A stretch of DNA of 64,000 bases, from assembly GCA_018268035.1 (NCBI GenBank), contig JAFDXI010000089.1:62001-126000 (forward strand). The letters run 5' to 3'. The translations under genes were made by a program, and so were the position numbers. The notes beneath the pieces were generated by a model. It searched no databases. It had not been told where the DNA came from and saw only the letters and a program-made list of their open reading frames with translations. This document shows, one piece after another, positions 18,159-26,674 of this stretch. Origin of the DNA: Bacteroidota bacterium. Its GTDB lineage: Bacteria; Bacteroidota; Bacteroidia; Chitinophagales; Chitinophagaceae. Within the stretch, counting starts at the first letter, position 1. The number at the start of each line of letters is the position of its first letter.

Positions 18159-21100
18159 CTATTTCATAGCTTTTAAGCTAACATTCCCTGTTGGTGATTT
18201 TATATTGACAAAATAAATTCCGTGGCTCCAGGATGCAGCATAAACGCTGAAAATATTTTGGCCTTCCGTTACATCAATAATTTGATTGGCAACAGGTTGC
18301 CCCGTAGCATTACTAACCTGTATTTTGAGTTGTTGTTTGGAAGGTGAATTGATATTAATTCTCAATTCATCATTGAAAGGATTTGTTGCCAACTGTGCTG
18401 ACAACTCAGGTTTATCAATTGTTTTTGCAATTGCATTGGCAGAAAAATTTGAAGCTGTGGCATCACCTTCATAGAGCTCATACCCATATTTGTAATCATA
18501 ACCCTGGATAAATAATTTATCACCTGCTGCCAATAGATTATAAAAATAATCAACACCAGCCAGGCCGGCATCATTCACTGCTTTTGTTCCGGCGGAAGTA
18601 CCATCACTTGACCACAAAGAATCGTTTTTCAAAAAAAATAGTTTACCACCCGCAGAGGTAAACTCATAAATATAAGAGCCATCAGTTCCAGCAGTTATAT
18701 CTTTAACCATTTTTGTAGAGCTGGCTGTCCCGGTTGATTTCCATAATTCACTACCATGTGTAGCATCTGCTCCCGAAAAATATATTGAATTACCAACCGT
18801 TGTAAAATTTGCCGGGTTACTTCCGTTTGATCCGGTATTAATATCTTTTACCATCTTGGTACCCGAAACTGTGCCATTTGTAACATACAATTCATAACCC
18901 ACAGCCGGTTCATATCCATCAAAATAAAATTTATTATTTAGCTCCGCACCGCCATTATAAAGATTGGGAGTGATTGTTGTACTTAATTGCTTTGTACCTC
19001 CCACTGTTCCATCTGTGATATACAGGTAAGATCCACTTCCATTATAAGCAGTAAACAAAACTTTATCTCCAAAGTTTGTAAATGAATAAGGTGAAGAACT
19101 GCCGGAGCCAGGATATAAATCTGCTATTAAATTTGTTCCATATTGTGTACCATCACTTTTCCACAATTCATAACCATAACCATTGTATCCCTGAAACAAA
19201 CAAATATTACCCGCAACAGCCAAATCTGATCTACCACCAGAGTTGCTTAATTGGATGTTGTTACCACTACTATCTGTTCTCCATACCTGGTACCCGTTAT
19301 TATATATAGTATAAAATACAATACCATTATCTGCAACCTTCAAATCATAAATATAATTTGGAGTAGATAACAACCTTTTAGTATTTGCACTACTTCCATC
19401 CGTAACATTAATGTTTTCATTTCCCATACTGTCTAAAGATCTAAAATATGCTTTACCATTTTTGACATCATAAAATTGCGGGGAGCTTGAATAGAAACCG
19501 GGATATAAATCCTTAATCATACTGGTACCAGCTGCAGTGCCATTACTTTTCCAGAGTTCATCACCAGATGAATACTGGTAGCCATTAAAAACAATCTTAT
19601 CAGCATTTAAAGCTTTTATATAAGAATCACCAAAAGGCAATGCTCCATTACCTGTTGAAGTAGTATTGATATCCAGCACTGTTTTGGTGCCAGCAGGGGT
19701 GCCATTAGTAACCCATAGTTCGTTGCCTTGGTTTAGAGAGGTCGCCGCAAAGTAAACTTTCCCTTTTAACAAAGTAAAATCTACAGGGGAAGAGGGTGCT
19801 GAGCCTGAAATAATATCTTTAATCATCTTAGTTCCTGCTGCTGTACCATCGCTTACCCAGGGTTCATACCCATTATCTTTTGTGCCAATATTAAAATATA
19901 GCTTGTTTCCCAAGGAATATAAAGTGTTACTATTAAATACTCCATCCAGGGTTTTTACAATTTTTGTGCTGGCAGCAGTGCCTCCGGATTTCCAGAGACT
20001 AAATATTTTCCCGGTAAAATCGGGAGTGATGAAATAAATACTATCATTCATACTTGCTATTTGTTCATTAAAAAGAGCTGAACTTACACTACCTGTTGAA
20101 ATATCTTTCACCAACACAATACCATCACTGTTTGAAGGATTGAATTTATACAATTCTGTCCCGGTCGCTGTAGCGGTACCTGCAAAAAATAATGAATTCT
20201 TTGCAATAGCAAATGGCTGGTCCTCGTATGGACCATAATAGTAAATAGAATTAAGAGTTATCCCATTTTGATTTGCTACAATATTAGTACCACTATAAGT
20301 GCCATCACTTTGCCATAAAGTTCTTATATAGCCATTGTTAGCAGAGAAGTATAATAAATTATTAAACGATGTCAGGTTTGCAGGGCCATCAAAATCCAAG
20401 TAACTATTATCATTATACAGGTTGATATCTTTTACAAGATATGTTGTGGCTCCGTCAGTTTTCCAGAGCTCTCTGCCATAAGTATAGTTATATGCAGTAA
20501 AAAAAAGATTGGTGCCAACAGCGGTAAGCTGCCCGATATTATAGGCTGCATTCGAAGCATACAAATCAGCAACCATAATAGTGCCTGATGTAGTGCCATC
20601 CGTTCTCCATATTTGTGAATTAAAATGATAATAAACATCCGTGGTTGTAAAAAAAAGCAGGTTATTGACAATAGTAAAGTGCTGGGGTTGGCTACCGTAA
20701 ATACCCGGGATTATATCTTTAACCAGTTTTGTGCCGGATTCTGTACCATCCGATTTGAATAATTCATATCCTGCGGTAGAATCATAAGCCATAAAATACA
20801 ATTTATTTTTATACACTGTTATATATTGAGCATTACCTGAAGTTTCTCCCGGGTATATATCTTTTACCATATAAGTACCAACAGCAGTGCCGTCACTCCT
20901 CCACAACTCATAGCCATGGATACCGTCATCTGCTGAAAAATAAATGACATTATTTAATACTGCGAAGCTTGGAGTAAAATCAAAATCCCAATTGTCAGGA
21001 TTAGAGCTTGTCATAGTATTTATATCTTTTACAAGATTGAAATTACCAGTTGCTTTTTTAATAGATTCTACAGGTTGATTTTTTATCTTGTTTGGTGCAG

Positions 21101-21371
21101 GGATATTTAAAACCTGCAAAGCTTCTTTTGGTAAACGATTTTCAGCCACTTCTTTTTGAAGCATCCCTGAAGATATGATATATCGCTTCATAAGATGATT
21201 ATACAATGCGGGATTAGTTTGTAATAATTCCGGTGATGGCCTTCCTCTTTGTAATTCCTGAACATAAGGCGGCATGTGTGCCATTGAAAATTTTGCATCC
21301 TGTGCAAAGCTAAATTGTGTGCTTGTCATAGCCAGAAGCCACAAAAGCATGATTGTACTCTTTGTTTTCAT
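18159..21371 (-). CDS. large secreted ELWxxDGT-repeat protein with type IX sorting tail
   Basis: 1070 residues. A signal peptide (residues 1-23, ending FSFA) precedes about 18 imperfect repeats of 45-60 residues, each with a version of ELWKSDGTAAGT followed by a VKDI strand and a later LYF strand. This is the ELWxxDGT/hyalin-like repeat, probably a beta-propeller-like or solenoid fold. The last about 75 residues (from NPFNDELRI to NVSLKAMK) form a T9SS C-terminal sorting domain with the usual GIYFVNI strand, so the protein is expected to be exported through the type IX system and anchored or released at the surface. Function unknown; adhesion or substrate binding is a guess. Confidence 0.92.
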   Translation of the reverse strand: MKTKSTIMLLWLLAMTSTQFSFAQDAKFSMAHMPPYVQELQRGRPSPELLQTNPALYNHLMKRYIISSGMLQKEVAENRLPKEALQVLNIPAPNKIKNQPVESIKKATGNFNLVKDINTMTSSNPDNWDFDFTPSFAVLNNVIYFSADDGIHGYELWRSDGTAVGTYMVKDIYPGETSGNAQYITVYKNKLYFMAYDSTAGYELFKSDGTESGTKLVKDIIPGIYGSQPQHFTIVNNLLFFTTTDVYYHFNSQIWRTDGTTSGTIMVADLYASNAAYNIGQLTAVGTNLFFTAYNYTYGRELWKTDGATTYLVKDINLYNDNSYLDFDGPANLTSFNNLLYFSANNGYIRTLWQSDGTYSGTNIVANQNGITLNSIYYYGPYEDQPFAIAKNSLFFAGTATATGTELYKFNPSNSDGIVLVKDISTGSVSSALFNEQIASMNDSIYFITPDFTGKIFSLWKSGGTAASTKIVKTLDGVFNSNTLYSLGNKLYFNIGTKDNGYEPWVSDGTAAGTKMIKDIISGSAPSSPVDFTLLKGKVYFAATSLNQGNELWVTNGTPAGTKTVLDINTTSTGNGALPFGDSYIKALNADKIVFNGYQYSSGDELWKSNGTAAGTSMIKDLYPGFYSSSPQFYDVKNGKAYFRSLDSMGNENINVTDGSSANTKRLLSTPNYIYDLKVADNGIVFYTIYNNGYQVWRTDSSGNNIQLSNSGGRSDLAVAGNICLFQGYNGYGYELWKSDGTQYGTNLIADLYPGSGSSSPYSFTNFGDKVLFTAYNGSGSYLYITDGTVGGTKQLSTTITPNLYNGGAELNNKFYFDGYEPAVGYELYVTNGTVSGTKMVKDINTGSNGSNPANFTTVGNSIYFSGADATHGSELWKSTGTASSTKMVKDITAGTDGSYIYEFTSAGGKLFFLKNDSLWSSDGTSAGTKAVNDAGLAGVDYFYNLLAAGDKLFIQGYDYKYGYELYEGDATASNFSANAIAKTIDKPELSAQLATNPFNDELRININSPSKQQLKIQVSNATGQPVANQIIDVTEGQNIFSVYAASWSHGIYFVNIKSPTGNVSLKAMK
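18460..20910 (-). repeat. intragenic tandem ELWxxDGT repeats (about 18 units)
   Basis: Degenerate coding repeats of roughly 140-180 bases whose most conserved part encodes ELWxSDGTxxGT. Degenerate members include one with Ser-Gly-Gly-Thr (SLWKSGGTAAST) and one lacking Trp (ELYKFNPSNSDG). Divergence at the DNA level suggests an old expansion rather than recent duplication. Confidence 0.8.
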
Positions 21372-21679
21372 ATTGGTTGTTTTTAAATGAAACAGTTAAA
21401 AAAATAGTGAATAAAAGCAGTTAAAAAATGATTTATTTGCAAAGATTATTTAAACTCTATTTTATTATTTTTGAGAAAATAAAACTCAATAACTTTCTTC
21501 AATCAGTTTACTCAATCTCAACATCAACGAAGCTACTTTGATATAACATTCAAAAGAAAGTGAAAATCTACAAAATAATCCGTGTAAAATCCCGTATCCA
21601 AATTACCGTATTTTTCCCGTATTCCAAAACAAAACATTATGCTCTATTTGTAATTTAAGAAATGAACCCGGGGTGAATA
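21372..21679. other. divergent intergenic region
   Basis: 308 bases between the divergent repeat-protein and kinase-like genes. AT-rich, no RNA gene or consensus promoter recognised. Confidence 0.45.
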
Positions 21680-22330
21680 ATGAAAGGGACACATCACAAC
21701 GCCATTTTTGAAAATGTGCTACTTCAATCCAAACTGGAAACACAGGAATGTTCTGTTTTAAATTTAAACAGGGAATTGTATGATAATATCGGCCAACTGC
21801 TCAGCAGTACAAAACTCCTGTTGGCTATGGTTACAATGGAATTAAAACAGGTGCCAGACGCATTAATTACGGCAGAACATACAATTGGTAAGGCAATCAA
21901 AGACCTCCGGCTCTTATCCAAATCAATCAATGATGAATGGTCGCACCAGTTTGATCTGAAAGAACAAATACAAAGATTTATTGAAAAGACTAACGTTGTT
22001 GGAAAAACAAAAACGCAGCTTACCTGTGATTTTGATAACCTGCCTCTTGAACACACTATACAAATCATTCTGTCAAGAGTATTCTTTGAAACAATTGCAT
22101 ATATCAACAAAAATGTTTGCCCAAACAATATCAGTATTGAAATATCCGATTTGCCGGATATTGTGGAATTTAAGATTGAACATGATAATAACAAAACGGT
22201 CACATTGAAAAAACAAAATCAATTCTTTCAACAAATACATCAAAGATTAAAATTATTAGGCGGAACAATGAAACGGGTACAATTGCCCCAATGCAAAACA
22301 ATAAAATTTTCTGTGCCAAAAGAAGAATAA
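21680..22330 (+). CDS. degenerate histidine-kinase-like protein (phosphoacceptor His replaced by Tyr)
   Basis: 216 residues, no sensor domain or membrane helix. Residues 28-48 (NLNRELYDNIGQLLSSTKLL) match the HisKA_3 dimerisation helix of NarX-type kinases, in which the motif is ELHDNIGQ; here position 34 is Tyr (TAT at 21779-21781). The ATPase-like region (about 95-216) lacks a recognisable N-box with Asn, the DxGxG box and the G2 loop; the equivalent stretch reads FKIEHDNNKTV. So neither autophosphorylation nor normal ATP binding is expected. It lies directly upstream of a LuxR-type response regulator, 45 bases before its preferred ATG, so it may act as a non-catalytic partner or adaptor. 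Confidence 0.8.
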   Translation: MKGTHHNAIFENVLLQSKLETQECSVLNLNRELYDNIGQLLSSTKLLLAMVTMELKQVPDALITAEHTIGKAIKDLRLLSKSINDEWSHQFDLKEQIQRFIEKTNVVGKTKTQLTCDFDNLPLEHTIQIILSRVFFETIAYINKNVCPNNISIEISDLPDIVEFKIEHDNNKTVTLKKQNQFFQQIHQRLKLLGGTMKRVQLPQCKTIKFSVPKEE

Positions 22331-22375
22331 TATTTAGCTTAGATGATTCAAAAAAAAACACCAAAAATTCTGGAA

Positions 22376-23017
22376 ATGAATATCACCCTCGGAATTGCAG
22401 ACGACCATCAACTATTTTTAAAATCGTTAAGTTTATTAATCAGCAGCCTCCGGGATTTTACAATAGTTGTAGAAGCAATCAACGGCAAAGACCTGATTGA
22501 AAAACTGGAACAGAAAAAATTAGAACCCGATATCATTTTACTCGATGTAAATATGCCTGTAATGGATGGGCAGCAAACAGCAGAACTCATAGTAAAAAAA
22601 TTTCCTGCTATCAAACTGGTTGCATTATCAATGAAAGATGATGATGCAACCATTATTAAAATGATTCAATCAGGGTGCTGCTCTTATCTGCTGAAAGATA
22701 TTCATCCTGAAGAATTGAATAAAGCCTTGCATGAAATTTATGAGAAAGGTTATTATAATGCAGATGCTGCCAATATCAATTACCGAAGGCTTTTACAACA
22801 CCAGGAAAAACAAAATGAATTCCAGCTAACAGAAAAAGAAAAGCTGTTTCTTCAATTTGCATGCAGCGATGCTACTTATAAGCAAATTGCTGCAGAGATG
22901 CATGTGTCTGAAAGGACTGTTGATGGTTACAGGGAAAGCCTCTTCAAAAAACTGAATGTACAAAGCCGCACCGGCATGGCATTAGAAGCACTGAGAAAAA
23001 ATATTGTAAGCCTATAA
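22376..23017 (+). CDS. NarL/LuxR-type response regulator
   Basis: 213 residues from ATG 22376 (an ATG at 22343 adds 11 residues). The receiver domain has the acidic pocket D9-D10 and phosphoacceptor D57 (IILLDVNMPVMDG), Ser in ALSMKDD and Lys in LLKDI. The C-terminal LuxR helix-turn-helix runs from LTEKEKLFLQ through YKQIAAEMHVSERTVDGYRE. All receiver residues are intact, in contrast to the upstream kinase-like protein, so phosphate must come from another kinase or a small phosphodonor. Binding targets unknown. Confidence 0.92.
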   Translation: MNITLGIADDHQLFLKSLSLLISSLRDFTIVVEAINGKDLIEKLEQKKLEPDIILLDVNMPVMDGQQTAELIVKKFPAIKLVALSMKDDDATIIKMIQSGCCSYLLKDIHPEELNKALHEIYEKGYYNADAANINYRRLLQHQEKQNEFQLTEKEKLFLQFACSDATYKQIAAEMHVSERTVDGYRESLFKKLNVQSRTGMALEALRKNIVSL

Positions 23018-23089
23018 ATTTTGTTCACCACCTTCCTTTTCTTTTTAAAATCAGTAGTATAAAAAATAAAACTGATTTATCTTCGTCAG

Positions 23090-23743
23090 ATGGTTACTAA
23101 CCTCAGCACAAATCATAGTTTAATCAGCAATTGGGTAAGCGAATTACGTTCTACAGAAATACAAACAGACAGGATGCGTTTTCGTAAAAACCTTGAACGT
23201 ATTGCTGAAACAATCGCATACGAAATCAGCAAACTGCTACCTTACGAAACAGCAGAGATCCAAACACCATTAGGCACTCATCAAAGTAAAGTGCTGCAAG
23301 TGCAACCTGTGGTAGCTACCATATTCAGGGCCGGACTTCCAATGCACCAGGGACTCCTGAATTATTTTGATAAAGCAGACAATGCATTTGTTTCTGCTTA
23401 CCGGAAACATCACCGCGATGGTAGTTTTGAAATTAAACTTGAATACCTGAGTGCACCTTCTTTGGATGGCCGTCCATTAATCTTATGCGATCCTATGCTG
23501 GCAACCGGTGCATCTCTTGTCACAGCCATAACAGCCTTACAGAATTGCGGCACACCGTCACAAATACATGTAGCCTCTGCTATTGCCGCCACTGTTGGCA
23601 TTGAATATGTTATGAGGGAATTTGGTGAAAAACTTTACATTTGGTGCGGGGATATTGATGATGAATTAACTGCCAAAGGATATATTGTTCCAGGCTTAGG
23701 CGATGCAGGCGATCTTGCATTCGGGCCAAAGACCCAATTTTGA
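23090..23743 (+). CDS. upp: uracil phosphoribosyltransferase
   Basis: 217 residues. The PRPP-binding motif is LILCDPMLATGASL and the uracil-binding C-terminal segment is GYIVPGLGDAGDLAFG; RAGLPMHQGL is the other conserved loop. The enzyme converts uracil and PRPP to UMP in pyrimidine salvage. It is a single gene preceded by 72 bases that include TATCTTCG, a near match to the -7 consensus. Confidence 0.95.
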   Translation: MVTNLSTNHSLISNWVSELRSTEIQTDRMRFRKNLERIAETIAYEISKLLPYETAEIQTPLGTHQSKVLQVQPVVATIFRAGLPMHQGLLNYFDKADNAFVSAYRKHHRDGSFEIKLEYLSAPSLDGRPLILCDPMLATGASLVTAITALQNCGTPSQIHVASAIAATVGIEYVMREFGEKLYIWCGDIDDELTAKGYIVPGLGDAGDLAFGPKTQF

Positions 23744-23842
23744 CAACAAGCAGCATCACAATAATTTTTGTAGTCTATTTGTTATATAATCCCTCAGTTT
23801 TGATTTTTGATTCTTAAGGTGAAACCAACCAAAAATTTTGAG

Positions 23843-24850
23843 ATGAAGTTTATTGCAATATTCGCACTGTTACTGATAACTGAGGGAACGATGGCTCAGG
23901 ATCCTCATTTTTCCCAATTCTTTTCTTCACCCATGACACTCAATCCTGCATTCACCGGGAAATTTGATGGGCAGGTAAGATTAGCAGGCAATTACCGTAA
24001 CCAATGGCCTACTATCAACAGGGCTTATATCACCGGTACAGCTTCAGTTGATTTTCCAATCCTGGCCAATCACATACCCAGCACTGATACATGGGGTGTT
24101 GGGCTGATGGGATATACTGATAAGAGCGCTGCAGGCGCCGTTGCATTTAATTATTTTTCTCTTTCAACTGCCTATCATAAAGGCCTTGATGAAGATGGAT
24201 ATAAACAATTGGGATTAGGCTTCCAGGCAACCTATTCAAACATGCTGATTAATACTTCAAAACTAACTTTTGAAGATCAGCTTTCATCCGATGGCACATT
24301 TTCAATGCCAACACAGGAAGTATTCAATAACGCAACATTAAAAGCCAATTATTTTGATCTAAATGCCGGTATCCTTTACACAGTGAGCACTACAGATAAA
24401 AATAATTTTTATGCCGGTGTCAGCTTATATCATATTAACAGGCCTAAACAGGAATTTACCGGCATCAATTATAATCTTTACCCGCGTGCTACGCTGCATG
24501 CTGGCGGATATTTTCCGGCAAGTGAAGATATCACTGTACACTTAAGTGGATTATATAGCACACAGGCTGGTGCACATGAAATATTACTGGGCGGCGCTGC
24601 TCAATTTCTTGTTGGCAATCCCAATGTAGAAAATCCAGTAAGTGTTTACGGTGGCGCCTGGATGCGATTTGGCGATGCATTGATACCTTATATAGGTTTA
24701 GAATTTAGTGGCCTTCGAGTTGGCGCTACTTATGATATCAATATCTCTGATTTGAAGACTGCATCTGAAAGTCGTGGTGGCGTAGAAGTTTCTCTCATTT
24801 ATATTGTCCGTCATCCTGAAAGTAAAGGACTACCCTGTCCTAAGTTTTAA
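23843..24850 (+). CDS. PorP/SprF family type IX secretion system membrane protein
   Basis: 335 residues from ATG 23843, chosen because it gives a signal peptide (MKFIAIFALLLITEGTMA); the upstream ATG at 23807 adds 12 residues that spoil it. The mature start QDPHFSQFFSSPMTLNPAFTG is the hallmark of PorP/SprF proteins, seen here as QDPHFSQFF and LNPAFTG. The remainder is a predicted outer-membrane beta-barrel (GAWMRFGDALIPYIGLEF). PorP/SprF proteins anchor or assist secretion of particular type IX cargo, often gliding adhesins. No large adhesin gene is adjacent. Confidence 0.93.
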   Translation: MKFIAIFALLLITEGTMAQDPHFSQFFSSPMTLNPAFTGKFDGQVRLAGNYRNQWPTINRAYITGTASVDFPILANHIPSTDTWGVGLMGYTDKSAAGAVAFNYFSLSTAYHKGLDEDGYKQLGLGFQATYSNMLINTSKLTFEDQLSSDGTFSMPTQEVFNNATLKANYFDLNAGILYTVSTTDKNNFYAGVSLYHINRPKQEFTGINYNLYPRATLHAGGYFPASEDITVHLSGLYSTQAGAHEILLGGAAQFLVGNPNVENPVSVYGGAWMRFGDALIPYIGLEFSGLRVGATYDINISDLKTASESRGGVEVSLIYIVRHPESKGLPCPKF

Positions 24851-24908
24851 TAATTTTAAGCTAAGGGTTTTCCTTTATAGAGATAACCATAAATTTTTTT
24901 ATTACACT

Positions 24909-24927
24909 ACCTTGAAGGAAGGTTTTT
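24909..24927 (+). terminator. short rho-independent terminator after porP/sprF
   Basis: ACCTT / AAGGT stem around a 5-base loop followed by five T, about 60 bases after the stop. The stem is short, so this is tentative. Confidence 0.4.
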
Positions 24928-24959
24928 AAAATACAGCGAAGTCTTCTGACTTGTTGCAA

Positions 24960-26291
24960 TTAATCCAGTTTGATGACATGATCAGCATTCTTTTGAGAAT
25001 ATGATTTCACCAATGTGCGTATCATTTCATTTTCAGGATAAACAGTCATATATTTTTTTAATGCCTCAGAATTATATGTATTATTATCTTCCGGTAACAA
25101 CCCCATTCCGTAAAACTTACCATTTTCCACCAACACACAACTTTTCTGATTACCGGTTACCGGCTGTTCCACTATTGCAAAACTGCCAAGGTTTTGCTGC
25201 AAATATGCAATTGCATCTATAACCCTTTCATTATGGATTTCCGGCAATATATCATTTGGAATATAAGCCTGCTTTTGCAAAAAACACAATGCAGGATGCA
25301 GCTCAAATTCTCTTGCCATCTTCCACATTGTCCTGTGTGCATCTGCCAGGTATGCAAACGTAGCAACAGGTGTAGTATGCTTTCTTTTTTTATCAATGGC
25401 AAGCCGCATAAATCCTGCTGAATCTTCAAACAGGTAAATACCATAAAACTGTTCTGCATGTTTCTGACTGAAATTATATTCCGGCCAGTATTTCTTTATT
25501 TCAATACTCTCTAAAATAAATGCAGTAAACTCAGTCGGGCATTCAGTGCAACTCACTTCGTAAATATTCCGCAAAAACTCCTGCCTTTTTTTACTTGTAT
25601 TCAACCCGGTAAAATGACTCAATACTCTTTTCTTTATATTCTTTGCTTTGCCCACATAAATTATTTTTCCTTTCTCATTATGGAAATAATAAACACCGGG
25701 CACATAAGGCAGTTTATTAATACTTTCTTTAGAAAGATTCGGTGGCAAAATCTGGTCATGGTTTTCTTTTTTCAGGAAATCTTTTATCAGCTTCTCTCCT
25801 CCCTCCTGTAAAATTTTCTGAAATAAAATCGTTGTAGCATCAGCATCACCACCAGCACGGTGACGGCTGCTATTAACTATTTCAAAAACTTTACAAAGAT
25901 GCCCAAGTCCATATTTTTGTAAACCAGGAAATGCTTTCCTGCTTAGCTTTAGTGTACACAATTTTTTAGGCAACCAATGATAACCACATTGCAATAAATG
26001 ATAACGGATAAATGTATAATCAAAGTTGACATTATGTGCAACAAAAATCCGGTTACTTAACAGGTTAAAAATCTTTGGTGCCACTTCGGAAAAACCAGGT
26101 GCAGATGCCACAGTTTCATTGGAGATGCCGGTTAAATATGTTATGAATTTAGGTATCGGATAACCGGGGTTAATGAGGGTTTCATAACGGCCTTCCACTT
26201 CTTTGCCATTAAATAAAACAATGGCAATTTCAGTGATACCATTTTTATCAGGATGGCTGCCCGTTGTTTCTATGTCAACAATCGCATACAC
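24960..26291 (-). CDS. DEDDh exonuclease fused to GIY-YIG endonuclease domain
   Basis: 443 residues from a GTG at 26291, which gives the usual family start VYAIVDIETTG; a TTG at 26309 adds six residues. Residues 1-165 are a DEDDh exonuclease like the DNA polymerase III epsilon subunit: DIETTG, HNVNFDYTFI and RAGGDADAT supply Asp-Glu, Asp and His-Asp. Residues of about 195-275 are a GIY-YIG domain (GVYYFHNEKGKIIYVGKAKN) as in UvrC. The C-terminal 170 residues are unrecognised. Such fusions are known in Bacteroidota and Actinobacteria and are thought to work in DNA repair, perhaps making a UvrC-like incision and then resecting. Cytosolic, single gene. Confidence 0.9.
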   Translation of the reverse strand: MYAIVDIETTGSHPDKNGITEIAIVLFNGKEVEGRYETLINPGYPIPKFITYLTGISNETVASAPGFSEVAPKIFNLLSNRIFVAHNVNFDYTFIRYHLLQCGYHWLPKKLCTLKLSRKAFPGLQKYGLGHLCKVFEIVNSSRHRAGGDADATTILFQKILQEGGEKLIKDFLKKENHDQILPPNLSKESINKLPYVPGVYYFHNEKGKIIYVGKAKNIKKRVLSHFTGLNTSKKRQEFLRNIYEVSCTECPTEFTAFILESIEIKKYWPEYNFSQKHAEQFYGIYLFEDSAGFMRLAIDKKRKHTTPVATFAYLADAHRTMWKMAREFELHPALCFLQKQAYIPNDILPEIHNERVIDAIAYLQQNLGSFAIVEQPVTGNQKSCVLVENGKFYGMGLLPEDNNTYNSEALKKYMTVYPENEMIRTLVKSYSQKNADHVIKLD

Positions 26292-26674
26292 AAGGCAAAA
26301 ATAAAGCAACTAAGATGAAAACCCAGACTGACTTTCAACAGTTTTACAATGGGCTTTTTGTTCTGTAATAAGAATGTATTTTTTAACTAAAAAAGTTAAT
26401 GAGCACACCCTAAATTGTATCAGATTATAAGTTAGTATCAAGTATTTTTGCAGCCCGCCTGTAATGGCGGGTATTTTGTAAATGATTGGGGCCGGAAGCA
26501 GTTGTGGAAAATATGATTCAGTAGAAAAAATATTGCTATACATCAAATGCGGTCATATTTACAAATAAAAAAGGTTGACGATGCAATGGTAACACAGGTA
26601 CTGCATCACATTAAACAAAAAAATATCAGGCAATAAATTGTTTGAAAAAAACAATAAAAGAATCAGAAACATAC
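26292..26674. other. divergent intergenic region upstream of valS
   Basis: 383 bases between the exonuclease gene and valS. It contains a GC-rich dyad (26454-26471). A 78-codon minus-strand frame in it has no coding character. No tRNA or T-box-like element was recognised. Confidence 0.5.
26454..26471. repeat. GC-rich hairpin CCCGCC-GGCGGG
   Basis: Perfect 6-base GC arms with a 6-base loop, followed by TATTTTG on the plus strand. It stands out against the AT-rich surroundings and lies between divergent promoters, where a terminator is not expected. Confidence 0.5.

Noticed and set aside
18460..20910. Regular repeats considered as a CRISPR array or DNA-level tandem repeat
   Set aside because: Repeats are coding, degenerate and in frame (ELWxxDGT motif); no constant repeat/spacer structure and no cas genes.
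26310..26546. 78-codon minus-strand frame upstream of the exonuclease gene
   Set aside because: Covers the divergent promoter region and the GC hairpin; the translation shows no protein-like pattern.
26292..26674. T-box or other tRNA-sensing leader of valS
   Set aside because: No T-box motif, specifier loop or antiterminator; T-boxes are not typical of this phylum.
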